A stretch of 64,000 nt of DNA from JAAYED01 sp040772225 (GTDB lineage Bacteria > Chloroflexota > Anaerolineae > UBA1429), in contig JAXGYO010000003.1 of the NCBI GenBank assembly GCA_040772225.1, forward strand, positions 1-64,000, written 5' to 3'. Below, one piece after another: positions 51,994 to 60,786 of the stretch; within the stretch, counting starts at the first letter, position 1; each line of letters starts with the position of its first letter. The notes under the pieces are model-generated. The model was not told the origin of the DNA, ran no database searches, and was given only the letters and a program-made list of their open reading frames with translations. Both the position numbers and the translations under genes were made by a program.

Positions 51994-53079
51994 TCAGCTA
52001 CAATAGCGCCTGCCCTCATCCAGCATCGCCAGATAGTTGCGCATGGGCACATAGTTCGCCACGGTGTTGCCCGTCCCTAGGCAGTATCGCCCCTTGTGCT
52101 GGAGCGCATCGAGCGTGCGACGCACGCGCTCGCGGACCGCCGTTTCGTCAGCCCGGCACAAAAAGTCCATATCGATCCCGCCCAGGCAAGCCATCCGATG
52201 GCCATACTCGGCGTGGGCATCGATCACAGATTCGATCGTGTCTTCGAAAGAGTGTTTGCCATCGACCTGGACGTCATCCAGCAAGTCGGGCAGGATCTGG
52301 CGCAAGTTGCCACAGGAATGCAGCAGGTACGGCAGGCCCGCTTGGTGGGTCAGCTCTGCGCACCGCCTGTGGCCCGGCAGTACAAAGGCCCGCATATCCG
52401 CCGGGCTGATCAGGGTGCCCGAGTTGAACCCCATGTCGTCGCTGCCCCACACCGCCTTGACCCGGTCGTAGGTCAGGATCTTGCGCAGAGTCACATCAAA
52501 GTACGTCAGGAGGCGATCGTAGATCGCCTGCACCAGATCGCGCTGATCGTAAAGGGCATAGCATAACGTCTCATAGCCCATCAGCCAGGTGAGCCACTCG
52601 CAGAAATGGCCCGTCTGACCACCGATGATGCACATCCCCTCGGGGAGATGCTCCTGATACCACTCCAGGGCACGGTAGGTCATCTTTTCCGGGTCAGGCC
52701 AGGGAAAGGCCTCGAACTCGCGCCAGTTGGTGATCGGGCCCCTGTGCTCCTCCATATAGGCGCGGCCCCCGCTGCGCGCCAAATCGGCCGTATCTGCGGT
52801 GAAAACGTGCGTTAAGCTGATGTCGGGATCGTCCTGGCCGCATACGACATAGTCATACCCCAGGAACTGCTGAATGCGCATGTACTTGGCCAGGCGAAAG
52901 TGAGGATCGTCCTCGTCCAGTTCCTCGAGCAGGTCGAACTCGCGCGCCACATAGTCATTGTTTTCGGCGTCGAGATACAGCTCGATGTTATAGACGCGGT
53001 CGGGCGTCTCCGACCTGGTAATGCAGTCGATAAACCCCTGCCAGTTGGGCTCGATGGGCACGGAGAATTGCTTGACCAT
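51994..53079 (-). CDS. Uroporphyrinogen decarboxylase-like protein
   Basis: A 361-residue TIM-barrel protein of the UroD family. It lacks the N-terminal substrate-binding motif of true HemE and resembles the branch with MtaA/CmuA methyltransferases and uncharacterised sugar-region proteins. PYLLHSCGN, with its His and Cys, is the zinc site found in the methyltransferase branch; SDDMGFNSGTLISPADM and YCLGTGNTVANYVPMRNY are also typical. In company with a lactonase and a Gfo/Idh protein it may demethylate or bind a metabolite; it is not expected to make haem. Confidence 0.78.
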   Translation of the reverse strand: MVKQFSVPIEPNWQGFIDCITRSETPDRVYNIELYLDAENNDYVAREFDLLEELDEDDPHFRLAKYMRIQQFLGYDYVVCGQDDPDISLTHVFTADTADLARSGGRAYMEEHRGPITNWREFEAFPWPDPEKMTYRALEWYQEHLPEGMCIIGGQTGHFCEWLTWLMGYETLCYALYDQRDLVQAIYDRLLTYFDVTLRKILTYDRVKAVWGSDDMGFNSGTLISPADMRAFVLPGHRRCAELTHQAGLPYLLHSCGNLRQILPDLLDDVQVDGKHSFEDTIESVIDAHAEYGHRMACLGGIDMDFLCRADETAVRERVRRTLDALQHKGRYCLGTGNTVANYVPMRNYLAMLDEGRRYCS

Positions 53080-53093
53080 CCGCTGCCCCCTGC

Positions 53094-53951
53094 CTACAGG
53101 CCGATGCGCGAGCGAAACTCGGGCACACCGCGCACGCCGGCATCCACGCGGAACAGCGCACCTGCGCCGGTGCCCTCCTCCGGCTTGTTGTTGCCGCCGG
53201 CAGTCGTCACATAGAGGTCGGCATAGTCAGGCCCGCCAAAGGCCGGGCAGGATACCTTTATCGCCGGGAAGGTGATGCGCTGCGTCACGTTGCCCTGCGC
53301 GTCATAGCGCACCACGCATGAGCCGCCCCAGCGCGCCGACCAGACCATCCCCTCGGCGTCCACGGTCATGCCGTCTGGGCCGCCCTCGCCGTCGGGTACC
53401 GCGGCGAAGAGACGGCGGTTGCTGATCTCGCCGGTGGCGCGATCATAGTCAAAGAGGTCGATGGTGCGCTTGCGTGTGTCGGTATAGTACAGGCCCTGGC
53501 CATCCGGCGTGAACCCCATGCCGTTCGACACGCCGACGCCCTCCACCACGACATGCAGGCTGCCATCGGGATCCAGGCGGTAGAGGCGCCCGTCGTGCTC
53601 ACGGGTAGCCATCGTGCCACAGAACACGCGACCCTCGGGATCGGCGATCACGTCGTTAAAGCGCGAGTCCTGCTCTGCAGCGATGGATTCGATGACGGTC
53701 TCAAAAAAGCCATCATGCCAGACGCGGATCGCGCCCTTGTCCATGAACAGCAACAGCTTGCCATCCGCCTGCAGCGTGAAACCGCCCACCACCGGCCCGG
53801 AGTAACACTGCTCGTGTGCGCCCGTCGCCGGGTCATAGCGAAACATCCGCCCGGTGGGGATATCGACCCAGTAGAGACGACCTTCGTCGGGGTGCCAGAG
53901 GGGACCTTCCCCGGTAACACACTCATAGTCGGCGATCAGAATAGGCTCCAT
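53094..53951 (-). CDS. SMP-30/gluconolactonase-family protein
   Basis: A 285-residue six-bladed beta-propeller lactonase. The metal ligands are visible: Glu15 in TGEGPLWHP, Asn in SRFNDVIADPEGR, Asn in GVSNGMGFTPDG, and Asp in GGPDGMTVDAEG. These enzymes open sugar-acid lactones. It is the first gene of the three-gene operon, 14 bases ahead of the UroD-like gene. Confidence 0.9.
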   Translation of the reverse strand: MEPILIADYECVTGEGPLWHPDEGRLYWVDIPTGRMFRYDPATGAHEQCYSGPVVGGFTLQADGKLLLFMDKGAIRVWHDGFFETVIESIAAEQDSRFNDVIADPEGRVFCGTMATREHDGRLYRLDPDGSLHVVVEGVGVSNGMGFTPDGQGLYYTDTRKRTIDLFDYDRATGEISNRRLFAAVPDGEGGPDGMTVDAEGMVWSARWGGSCVVRYDAQGNVTQRITFPAIKVSCPAFGGPDYADLYVTTAGGNNKPEEGTGAGALFRVDAGVRGVPEFRSRIGL

Positions 53952-54073
53952 ACAGACTCCTCCTCATGATGCACCAGCGTCCAGAACGGCTGGCAACCAT
54001 ATTCTAGGCTAGAGGAATGCCTGACACAAGGCGCCCGTGCCTCCTCTGCACGCCAGAAGACCTGAACGCAAAT

Positions 54074-54098
54074 CCGACCGGCATGAGGCGCCGGTCGG
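54074..54098 (-). terminator. Hairpin downstream of the exopolysaccharide operon
   Basis: CCGACCGGC and GCCGGTCGG form a 9-bp stem with a 7-base loop about 100 bases beyond the BY-kinase stop, in the otherwise empty 53952-54195 region. Confidence 0.5.
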
Positions 54099-54195
54099 CA
54101 AGCGGGGAATATCTTCCGGACAATGATCCGCTCAGGCGGCCAGAGTCGGCTGGGCCAGGGCAGAAGCAGATCAGCGTGCTATCGTCAGACGGCAC

Positions 54196-55914
54196 TCAGT
54201 CTTTGGCCGGTGTGGGGGTACTGGGATCGTCACTGGGGCGCGCGCATGCAACCGGGGTTCCACGGCGCAGCAACCGACGCCACCACGGAGCAGGCGTGCG
54301 GCGCTTGCGGCGTGGCTCTCCCTCTTCGCTCTGGCGATAATCGTAGCGATAATAGTGGCCATAGCCATATCCGTAGCCATATCCCGTACCGGAGGTCCCT
54401 ACACGGTTTACGACCACGCCCAACAGGTTGGCACGCGCACGGCGCAACTCGCTGGCGACTTGCTCCGCGGCCTTGCGATGCGTCTGGCCCACGTCCGTCA
54501 CGAGAATGACGCCGTCGACGCGCGAGCCGAGGATCGTTCCGTCGGCAACAACCAGCGCAGGCGGGCTGTCAAACAGAACCAGATCGTACTGCTGCTTGAG
54601 CGCCTCGATAAGCGCGCCCATACGATCGGAGGCGAGAAGCTCAGAGGGATTGGGCGGTATATCGCCCGCGGTCATGAGCGACAGGTTCTTGATATCCGTG
54701 GCCTGAATACACTTGGCCAGCGCTCCCGCACCACCCAGAATGGCATCGCTCAGCCCGTGAAAGTTGGACACGCCAAAGATGCGGTGCTGCACGGGACGCC
54801 GCAGGTCGGAATCGACCAGCAACACGCGCTGGTTGGCCTCGGCGAATGCCACCGCCAGATTGGCCACTGTAACGCTCTTGCCCTCCGAGGGGCCGGCACT
54901 GGTGACCATCAGGGTCTTGACCGGGCGATCCACGGAGGCGAACCGAATCCCCGTGCGGAGCACACGGAACGCCTCCGATACAGGCGAGAGAGGATCCTGC
55001 ACGGTGATCAGACGCTCCGACTGCGGGCCATCGCCGTCCATGCGGGCGATGCTGGCCATCAACGGCAGGCCCGTCAGCCGGCTGACCTCTTCCCCGGTGC
55101 GCACGGTATCATCCAGGTACTCGATCAGAAACGCGCCGGCGAGGGCCAGAGCCAGGCCGATAGCCGCAGCCGTAGCGACGGTCTCCGGCACATTGGGGCT
55201 GATAGGGGCCACGGGCGTAGTCGCCGCCTCAAACATGGTGATCTTGTTAGAGCCACCCTCGACCGAAGGAAGCAGCGAAGCGTAGGTGTTCTGGTAGCCG
55301 ATGAGCTTGGCCTGGAGCGCTTGGATATTGGCCTGGTATTCCTGAATCACACGGGCACTGTTGGCCTGTTCCAGCCGCGCCTGTTCCTCTTCGATCTCGG
55401 CGCGCACCCCGTCGATCTTGACCTCCAGCTCAGCGAGCTGGCTGCTGATAAAGGCACGGCGCTCGTCCTGAGCGGGATCGCCGCTGGGGCTCTGGAGCAT
55501 CAACTGCTGCGCGACCGCGTCGGCCAGCAGGCGGGCGCGCTCCGGGTCGGTGTCGCGCACATAGATCTCCAACAGTTGCGTGCCCTCGACGGTGCTGGCT
55601 GAAACGCTGCCGGGATCGGGGATATAGCTCAGGCCGAGGCTCTGCGCCGCGCCGGTCAGAATCGGCCGGCGCTTGATCATCTCACGATAGGTCTCGGCCA
55701 ATTGCTGACTGATGTAAAAATCGGTGCCGGTGGGGTTCACCTGCTCCAGCGCCTGGCCGACAATGACGGTCGACGTGGCCTGGTAGATGCGCGGCATCTG
55801 GGTCGTGCCCAGAAAAGAGGACACGGCGGCGACGGCCATACAGGCCAGCAACAGCCACCACCAGCGTCGCAGCACGTCCCAAAGGCGGGTCAGGTCAAAG
55901 GACTGATTCTCCAT
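54196..55914 (-). CDS. Wzc-like polysaccharide co-polymerase with BY-kinase
   Basis: A 572-residue inner-membrane protein that controls polysaccharide chain length and export by tyrosine autophosphorylation. The Wzz part begins at the N-terminus with a TM helix (about 18-36) and ends at a second (about 250-266), with a coiled coil between (160-205). The cytoplasmic kinase has Walker A GPSEGKSV (341-348), Walker A' VDSDLRRP and Walker B DLVLFDS (444-450). The tail holds eight tyrosines between 512 and 526 (GYGYGYGYGHYYRYDYR), then a very basic stretch. The start is ATG 55914; the longer open frame upstream overlaps the neighbouring gene and is rejected. Confidence 0.93.
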   Translation of the reverse strand: MENQSFDLTRLWDVLRRWWWLLLACMAVAAVSSFLGTTQMPRIYQATSTVIVGQALEQVNPTGTDFYISQQLAETYREMIKRRPILTGAAQSLGLSYIPDPGSVSASTVEGTQLLEIYVRDTDPERARLLADAVAQQLMLQSPSGDPAQDERRAFISSQLAELEVKIDGVRAEIEEEQARLEQANSARVIQEYQANIQALQAKLIGYQNTYASLLPSVEGGSNKITMFEAATTPVAPISPNVPETVATAAAIGLALALAGAFLIEYLDDTVRTGEEVSRLTGLPLMASIARMDGDGPQSERLITVQDPLSPVSEAFRVLRTGIRFASVDRPVKTLMVTSAGPSEGKSVTVANLAVAFAEANQRVLLVDSDLRRPVQHRIFGVSNFHGLSDAILGGAGALAKCIQATDIKNLSLMTAGDIPPNPSELLASDRMGALIEALKQQYDLVLFDSPPALVVADGTILGSRVDGVILVTDVGQTHRKAAEQVASELRRARANLLGVVVNRVGTSGTGYGYGYGYGHYYRYDYRQSEEGEPRRKRRTPAPWWRRLLRRGTPVACARPSDDPSTPTPAKD

Positions 55915-55946
55915 AGCGTTCGCCAGGACCTCGTTTCTTCCAGGTG

Positions 55947-57347
55947 TCAGACAACGGCCGTGCGGCGCAGCACGCGGGTCAACAGGTCGTCCAGGGCCAG
56001 CGCCACAAAGGGCATGGCGACGGCATCGACGGGCAACCGGTAGCGCACCATGGCCCACGTGAACACGTGCAGCACAGAATAACACAGAATAAAGAGCAGC
56101 GCAAGGAGTGAGCGCTCCCGCAGATCCCGCGAGCAAAGCACCAGAATAAGGCCATAGAGGATGAACGGCGCGTAGAGGCCGTAGCCCACGAGACGCCCGA
56201 CGGCGTGCAGCGGGGTGGTGCTCGGCTCGGGCAGGATCGAGAGATAGTCCAGCAGGCGGCTCCACGAGAGCCTCACGTAGCGCACGGGATCGTCGAGCAC
56301 AAAGCCAATCCCCCGGCGGAGCAGTTCCGAGTCCAGCTCGGCCTCGTTCATATCGCTCTGCAGCAGGTCGTCGGGCAGCGGCGCCGCGCCATACTCCTGA
56401 AAGTCGATGCCGTGCATGGGGTGCTGCGCCGAGTACATGGCATAGCCGGTGTTGGAGTTGAGCAGCAGAAAGCGGCCATAGACGCGGTAGTTGCGCAGGG
56501 TGAATGGCAGGATGCAGGCGAGGATCACGACGCCGGCGGCTATCAGAGGACTCAGGGTGCGACCCCACCGGTGCAACCCGTGCTCAACATCAACGTTTAC
56601 ACGTTCACACGTTCGCACGTTTGCACGTCCCCGCCACAGCAGCCAGAGGAACAGGATGGCCACCCACGGGAGGATCGACTGGCGCAAGAGCGTGGCCAGG
56701 CCGAGGCTCAGCCCCAACGACAGGGCTTGCCGGGTGGACACGGGCTCGCCGCGCACCAGCGCCCGTTCCAGGTCCAAAGCGGCGGTAAGCGACCAGAGGA
56801 CGCAGATGATGAATAGCGACTCGGTCATCAGCGTGGCCGCATACAGCGCAAAGTACGAGTACCCCGCCGCGGCGGCCAGGGCGAGAGGTGGGACCCTCGG
56901 GCGCTCGGAAAAGAGACGACCCGCCAGGCGGTACGCCCCCCAGGGGAGCAGGATCCCCGCCAGCACCGCCTGGATCAGCCGAGCAGCGATAGGGTGCGGG
57001 CCAAAGAGCAGGTAGATGCCGGCGAGAAAGAGCGAGTACAGGAAGGACCAGTGCGCTGTGGGCGTCTCTGCCGGGGTGAACGGGTACCAGCCGCTGGCGA
57101 AGGAAAAGCCGTGGCCTTCGGTCAGACGGACGGCCAGAGCATGATAGGAGCGCTGGTCGGTGAGCAGCGGCGGAGCATCGACGACGTCGCCGAGGTAAAG
57201 CGCCACGCCGATGCGGACCGCGACGGAGAGTAGCAGCATGAGCGCGATAAAAACGACCCAACCGCGGGTGGGTCGCGCTATAGGTCCAAAGCCCTGACTA
57301 GCCTTGCTCAACGAGGGCCTCCACAATGCGCTCCGCGGCGCGGCCAT
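55947..57347 (-). CDS. Membrane glycosyltransferase, GT39/PMT-like
   Basis: A 466-residue polytopic protein with about 10-11 membrane segments. The first outer loop has DQRSYHALAVRLTEGHGFSF, with the acidic residue expected in GT-C enzymes, and later RNYRVYGRFLLLNSNTGYAMYSAQHP. It belongs to the dolichyl-phosphate-mannose transferase-like proteins of polysaccharide loci. The true start is uncertain: ATG 57347 or TTG 57311 both lie over the wecB relic. A loop near residue 245 (GRANVRTCERVNVDVEHG) is encoded by an 8-bp repeat. Confidence 0.78.
   Translation of the reverse strand: MAAPRSALWRPSLSKASQGFGPIARPTRGWVVFIALMLLLSVAVRIGVALYLGDVVDAPPLLTDQRSYHALAVRLTEGHGFSFASGWYPFTPAETPTAHWSFLYSLFLAGIYLLFGPHPIAARLIQAVLAGILLPWGAYRLAGRLFSERPRVPPLALAAAAGYSYFALYAATLMTESLFIICVLWSLTAALDLERALVRGEPVSTRQALSLGLSLGLATLLRQSILPWVAILFLWLLWRGRANVRTCERVNVDVEHGLHRWGRTLSPLIAAGVVILACILPFTLRNYRVYGRFLLLNSNTGYAMYSAQHPMHGIDFQEYGAAPLPDDLLQSDMNEAELDSELLRRGIGFVLDDPVRYVRLSWSRLLDYLSILPEPSTTPLHAVGRLVGYGLYAPFILYGLILVLCSRDLRERSLLALLFILCYSVLHVFTWAMVRYRLPVDAVAMPFVALALDDLLTRVLRRTAVV
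56593..56630 (-). repeat. 8-bp tandem repeat inside the membrane transferase gene
   Basis: Four units, ACGTTTAC, ACGTTCAC, ACGTTCGC, ACGTTTGC, then ACGTCC. The unit length is not a multiple of 3 but three units keep the frame, and the repeat is read as a hydrophilic loop. Confidence 0.85.
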
Positions 57348-57393
57348 CGCCGTATGGGTTGGTCGCCTGCACCATCGCAGCGTGCGCCTGGTC
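57298..57393 (-). pseudogene. 3' relic of a UDP-GlcNAc 2-epimerase gene (wecB-like)
   Basis: The 31 codons read DDQAHAAMVQATNPYGDGRA, then AERIVEALVEQG and a stop. NPYGDGxAxxRIVxxL is the well-known C-terminal end of WecB-type epimerases. Nothing upstream in this frame resembles the rest of the enzyme, and the adjacent transferase gene is less than 70 bases away, so this is a leftover tail. Confidence 0.75.
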
Positions 57394-57457
57394 GTCGCAC
57401 CACTCGTGTCCTACCACAGTTACCGTGTAGCTCCTTGTGCAGCGTCCAACAACATAG

Positions 57458-58690
57458 CTATGCCGTAGCCTGTTCGCGAAGCACTTCACTGTATATCCGA
57501 TCCCACTCTTTGTACCGTATCTCCCAGTTGTAGGCCGTCTGCGCCTGGCGGTGGCCGTTCTCGCGGAGCCGCTGGCGCAGCGCGGGCTCGCGCAACAGGC
57601 GCAGCACGGCTGCCGCATAGCCCTGGACGTCGTCCGCTACCAGCGCATCCTCGCCGTCGGTGACGTCGATCCCTTCAGCGCCCAGGGTGGTGGTCACCAC
57701 GGGCGTGCCCCAGGACCAGGCATCCATGATCTTGACGCGCATCCCCGCGCCGGCGTGCAGCGGCACCAGAAAGGCCGCCGTATCCGCCAGGTAGGGCGTG
57801 GGATCCTCCACATAGCCGGTGACCTCGATCCGTGGATCGTCCGCCAGCGCCTCCACCTCGGCCGGCGGACGCCGCCCGATGATCACCAGCCGCGCCTCCG
57901 GCTCCTGGGGCGCCACGATCGGCCAGACCTCGCGGGCGAACCAGAGCATCCCCTGCACGTTGGGCGGCCAGAACATGGTCCCCAGGTGCAGCACCGTGCG
58001 CGGCTGCGCGTGCATGGGCACCAGCGTCTTGTCACCCGGGGCGGCGCAGATGGGGATCGTCGCCAGGCCGGGGCGGTCCTCCGCGGGCGCGCCCACCGCG
58101 GCCCGATCATAATCCGAGACGAACACAGCGGCGTCAAACTGCGACCACAGGCGTTGCTCATAGCGCCTCAGGGCGCGGGTCTCGCGCCGGTAGAACGCAC
58201 GCCATAGTGGCCTGGTCTCATCCTGCGCCATCTGCGCATAGATGCGGAAGAGGGCGTTGTGCACGTCGAACACCGCGCGCGGCCGCTGCGACCGAGGCGC
58301 GGCGTCGCGGGCGTACAGCCCGTACTGCGCCATCGAGGTCTGGTCGGCGTGCACGACATCAAAGGCCTGCTCGGAGACCAGCCGACGCAGCAAGGCATGC
58401 ATCGCAGCGATCTCGTCTCGCACGATGATCAGCGGCCGGCCGGTGACCACGGCCTTGACCCCGGCGCGCAGGTTGAGCGCCAGTGAGCGCACCATCGGCA
58501 CGGTGTGCACCGCCCCGCAGAACGTCGCCAGGTGCTCCAGCGCCTCCGGCGGGTCCTCCGGACGCACAAAGGAGACCAGCGTCACCTGGTGCGAGTGCGC
58601 GAGATGCCGCAGCACGTAATAGGCGCGCATCTTGGCGCCGGCGTCCAGTGGCCAGGGCAGGACCTGGGTCAGGAAGAGAAGGCGGGACAA
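57458..58690 (-). CDS. Glycosyltransferase family 4
   Basis: A 410-residue GT-B protein: MSRLLFLTQVLPWPLDAGAK at the N-terminus, VVHADQTSMAQYGLY and VFVSDYDRAAV in the acceptor half, LHLGTMFWPPNVQGMLWFA, LVIIGRRPPAEVEAL and AAFLVPLHAGAGMRVKIMDAWSWGTPVV in the donor half. It is the same type as the 26.9-kb enzyme. The start is TTG 58690 with AGGAG 6 bases upstream. The short-repeat array lies directly upstream. Confidence 0.88.
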   Translation of the reverse strand: MSRLLFLTQVLPWPLDAGAKMRAYYVLRHLAHSHQVTLVSFVRPEDPPEALEHLATFCGAVHTVPMVRSLALNLRAGVKAVVTGRPLIIVRDEIAAMHALLRRLVSEQAFDVVHADQTSMAQYGLYARDAAPRSQRPRAVFDVHNALFRIYAQMAQDETRPLWRAFYRRETRALRRYEQRLWSQFDAAVFVSDYDRAAVGAPAEDRPGLATIPICAAPGDKTLVPMHAQPRTVLHLGTMFWPPNVQGMLWFAREVWPIVAPQEPEARLVIIGRRPPAEVEALADDPRIEVTGYVEDPTPYLADTAAFLVPLHAGAGMRVKIMDAWSWGTPVVTTTLGAEGIDVTDGEDALVADDVQGYAAAVLRLLREPALRQRLRENGHRQAQTAYNWEIRYKEWDRIYSEVLREQATA

Positions 58691-58723
58691 GGAGACTCCT
58701 ATTGGTTAAGTGTTCGTGTATGC

Positions 58724-58817
58724 GGACCATGGACCACGGACCATAGACGACATGGACCCGTGTCCGCCATGGTCTATCGTCTATCGTCCATCGTCCATCG
58801 TCTATGGTCTATCGTCG
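58724..58817. repeat. 7-bp repeat array, two opposed blocks
   Basis: A block of GGACCAT-like heptamers (58724-58758) faces a block of seven exact-length heptamers ATGGTCT, ATCGTCT, ATCGTCC, ATCGTCC, ATCGTCT, ATGGTCT, ATCGTCG (58769-58817). The two blocks are reverse complements in pattern and could form a long hairpin between the two glycosyltransferase genes. The last units run into the 3' end of the next gene and supply its TAG stop. Confidence 0.88.
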
Positions 58818-59942
58818 TTTTCCAGTCGCCACCATTGCGCTGTAGAGCTCCAGCAGCCCCGCGCGCTCCTCTGCTCTGCGCTCATCATACCACCGGCGGC
58901 CCGCGGCGCCCATCGCGCGGCAGCGTTCGGGGTCGCCGAGCGCCTCGCGCAGCGCGACCGCCAGCGCTACGGCGTCGCCCTCGGGCACCACCCAGCCCGT
59001 CTCACCCGGGACCACGTACTCGGCCAGGGCGCCGCTGTCGCTGACGATCACCGGCGTCCCGAACGAGTAGGCCGCGGCGATCAGCGCCGACTGCGTGGCG
59101 CCGATGTAGGGCAGCACCAGCACGGCAGCACGCGTGAACAGGTCGATGGCCTCGTCGTCCAGGACCAGGCGGTCGCGGCGGTCGACGCCCGCCCCGGCGG
59201 CGCCATCCTCCGGCAGGGGCCAGGCGACGCCGCCCTCGGATTGTCCGGCGATCACCAGGCGCCACGCCGGGGGGCGATCGCGCAGCGCGGCCCAGGCCTG
59301 CGCCAGCACGTCGATCCCCTTGTAGCGGCCCACGCGGCCAAAAAACAGAACGGTTGCCTCACGCGGCTCGTCTGGCTCGGGCTTTGCATCCAGCGCCTGG
59401 GCGTGCGCATGATCGAGGAAGCCGTGCAGCAGCGGGAGGTAGACCGCGCGCACTTCGGGCAGGCCTGCATCCACCAGCCGCTGGCGGTAGCGCTGGCCGT
59501 GCACCAGCACCGCATCCGCGCCCGCGACCACGGCCCGGTTCCACAGGTGCAGCAGCCGGCCATAGCCCTCGCCGGGGTGGGGGTCCAGATCGTGCAGCGT
59601 GTGCACGACGGGGATGTTGCGCGCTCTCAAACGTCCCATGAGCCAGGGCGTGTAGAGTTGCGGACCGGTGATGTGCACCACGTCCGGCTGCACCGTGTCG
59701 ATCGCCTCCAGCACGCGGCCGACGCCGCCTCGCCACGCCGGCCCGATCTCCAGCGTGCGCCCCTCCCCCGGCCAGACCTTGTGAACCTCTACGCGCGGGT
59801 CGTAGAGGCCCGCCGGGTAGCAGTCGACGGTCACCAGATGAGCGCAGGAACCCGCATCGAGAACACCCTGCGCCAGGTCGGCGGTGTAGAGGTGCATGGC
59901 ATAGGTGCGGGAGATAAGGAGGTAGAGGACGGTGGTCGTCAC
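58809..59942 (-). CDS. Glycosyltransferase family 4
   Basis: A 377-residue GT4 protein: VLYLLISRTYAMHLYTADLAQG, HITGPQLYTPWLMGRLR, HTLHDLDPHPGEGYGRLL in the acceptor half, then VLFFGRVGRYKGIDVLAQAW, LVIAGQSEGG, and LVLPYIGATQSALIAAAYSFGTPVIVSD in the donor half. It starts at GTG 59942, overlapping the methyltransferase stop in GTGA. The C-terminus (VATGKRR) and stop come from the repeat array. Confidence 0.88.
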   Translation of the reverse strand: MTTTVLYLLISRTYAMHLYTADLAQGVLDAGSCAHLVTVDCYPAGLYDPRVEVHKVWPGEGRTLEIGPAWRGGVGRVLEAIDTVQPDVVHITGPQLYTPWLMGRLRARNIPVVHTLHDLDPHPGEGYGRLLHLWNRAVVAGADAVLVHGQRYRQRLVDAGLPEVRAVYLPLLHGFLDHAHAQALDAKPEPDEPREATVLFFGRVGRYKGIDVLAQAWAALRDRPPAWRLVIAGQSEGGVAWPLPEDGAAGAGVDRRDRLVLDDEAIDLFTRAAVLVLPYIGATQSALIAAAYSFGTPVIVSDSGALAEYVVPGETGWVVPEGDAVALAVALREALGDPERCRAMGAAGRRWYDERRAEERAGLLELYSAMVATGKRR

Positions 59943-60697
59943 TTCTCAAGCACCATGACAGTCTCCCAGTAATACCGGCCGATCGCTGGCACAGCTCGCA
60001 GCAGCCACCTGTCAAAGGACCTCAGAGGGGCGCCCGCCCATTCGAAACTGACACGGCGCCGGAACAAACCCTCGAGCAGAGAGGGCAGAACCGACGTGAA
60101 GCAGAACTCACGGTGTTCCGCATTCGCAAAGTGAGAGGAGATGCGCCGGATATCCGGCATTCGCAGCGCCCGCTCAGTCGGGCTCCTCAGTTGCGGAGTG
60201 ATCTTGCGGTACGCCTCGAGCACGAGGTTGTGCCCAAGTGGCTCCAGGAACACGGCGTGCCCCCCAGGCCGCAGCACGCGCACGATCTCAGGGATCGCAA
60301 CGTCAAGATCGAGGTGGTGCAGTATCTGCTTACCCATAACGGCATCGATGCTACCGTCAGCGAACGGGAGGTACTCCGCCGCGCATTGGACAAACAGAGC
60401 GTTCTGGGCCGCACAGCGGGCCTTGGCCTCGGCCAGCCTGCGAAAGGAGATGTCAAACGCGACCGGCTCAGCGCCCCGCATGCACAGCCACTCAGTCATC
60501 GCGCCTGAGCCGCAGCCGTAGTCCATCACCCGAGCGTCCTGCAGGGAGCCTAGCGCCTCGCGGTAGCACTGTTCGGCCTCGGCAAAGACGTCGGACGCGT
60601 AGGTGGCGACAATCAAGGGATTCGCATCCCTGCGCTTGTCGTAATGCTCGTGGTAGTCACGCTCCTGCTCGATATGGTCGCTCGTTGCCGATTCCAT
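59939..60697 (-). CDS. SAM-dependent methyltransferase (class I)
   Basis: A 252-residue methyltransferase. Motif I is VMDYGCGSGAMTEWL, with FDISFRRLAEAKAR for the SAM ribose, LPFADGSIDAVMGKQILHHLD (motif II/post) and RVLRPGGHAVFLEPLGHN (motif III). It probably methylates a sugar or lipid-linked intermediate in this operon. ATG 60697 follows GGGAGAG. The 89 bases before it are the only sizeable gap in this part of the operon. Confidence 0.88.
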   Translation of the reverse strand: MESATSDHIEQERDYHEHYDKRRDANPLIVATYASDVFAEAEQCYREALGSLQDARVMDYGCGSGAMTEWLCMRGAEPVAFDISFRRLAEAKARCAAQNALFVQCAAEYLPFADGSIDAVMGKQILHHLDLDVAIPEIVRVLRPGGHAVFLEPLGHNLVLEAYRKITPQLRSPTERALRMPDIRRISSHFANAEHREFCFTSVLPSLLEGLFRRRVSFEWAGAPLRSFDRWLLRAVPAIGRYYWETVMVLEK

Positions 60698-60786
60698 ACT
60701 GCTCTCCCTACGTCACGCTCAAGACGGTAATTGCACAGACCGACCATGAGTACTTCGGGCACGAAGACAACTCAGAAAAATGCGAC

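Noticed and set aside
51994..53079. hemE
   Set aside because: No N-terminal porphyrin-binding motif, no haem genes nearby, and a Cys/His site typical of the methyltransferase branch.
54196..56568. A 790-residue fusion reaching upstream of the BY-kinase
   Set aside because: Residues before MENQSFDL are translated from the overlapping membrane transferase gene in another frame and look unlike any domain.
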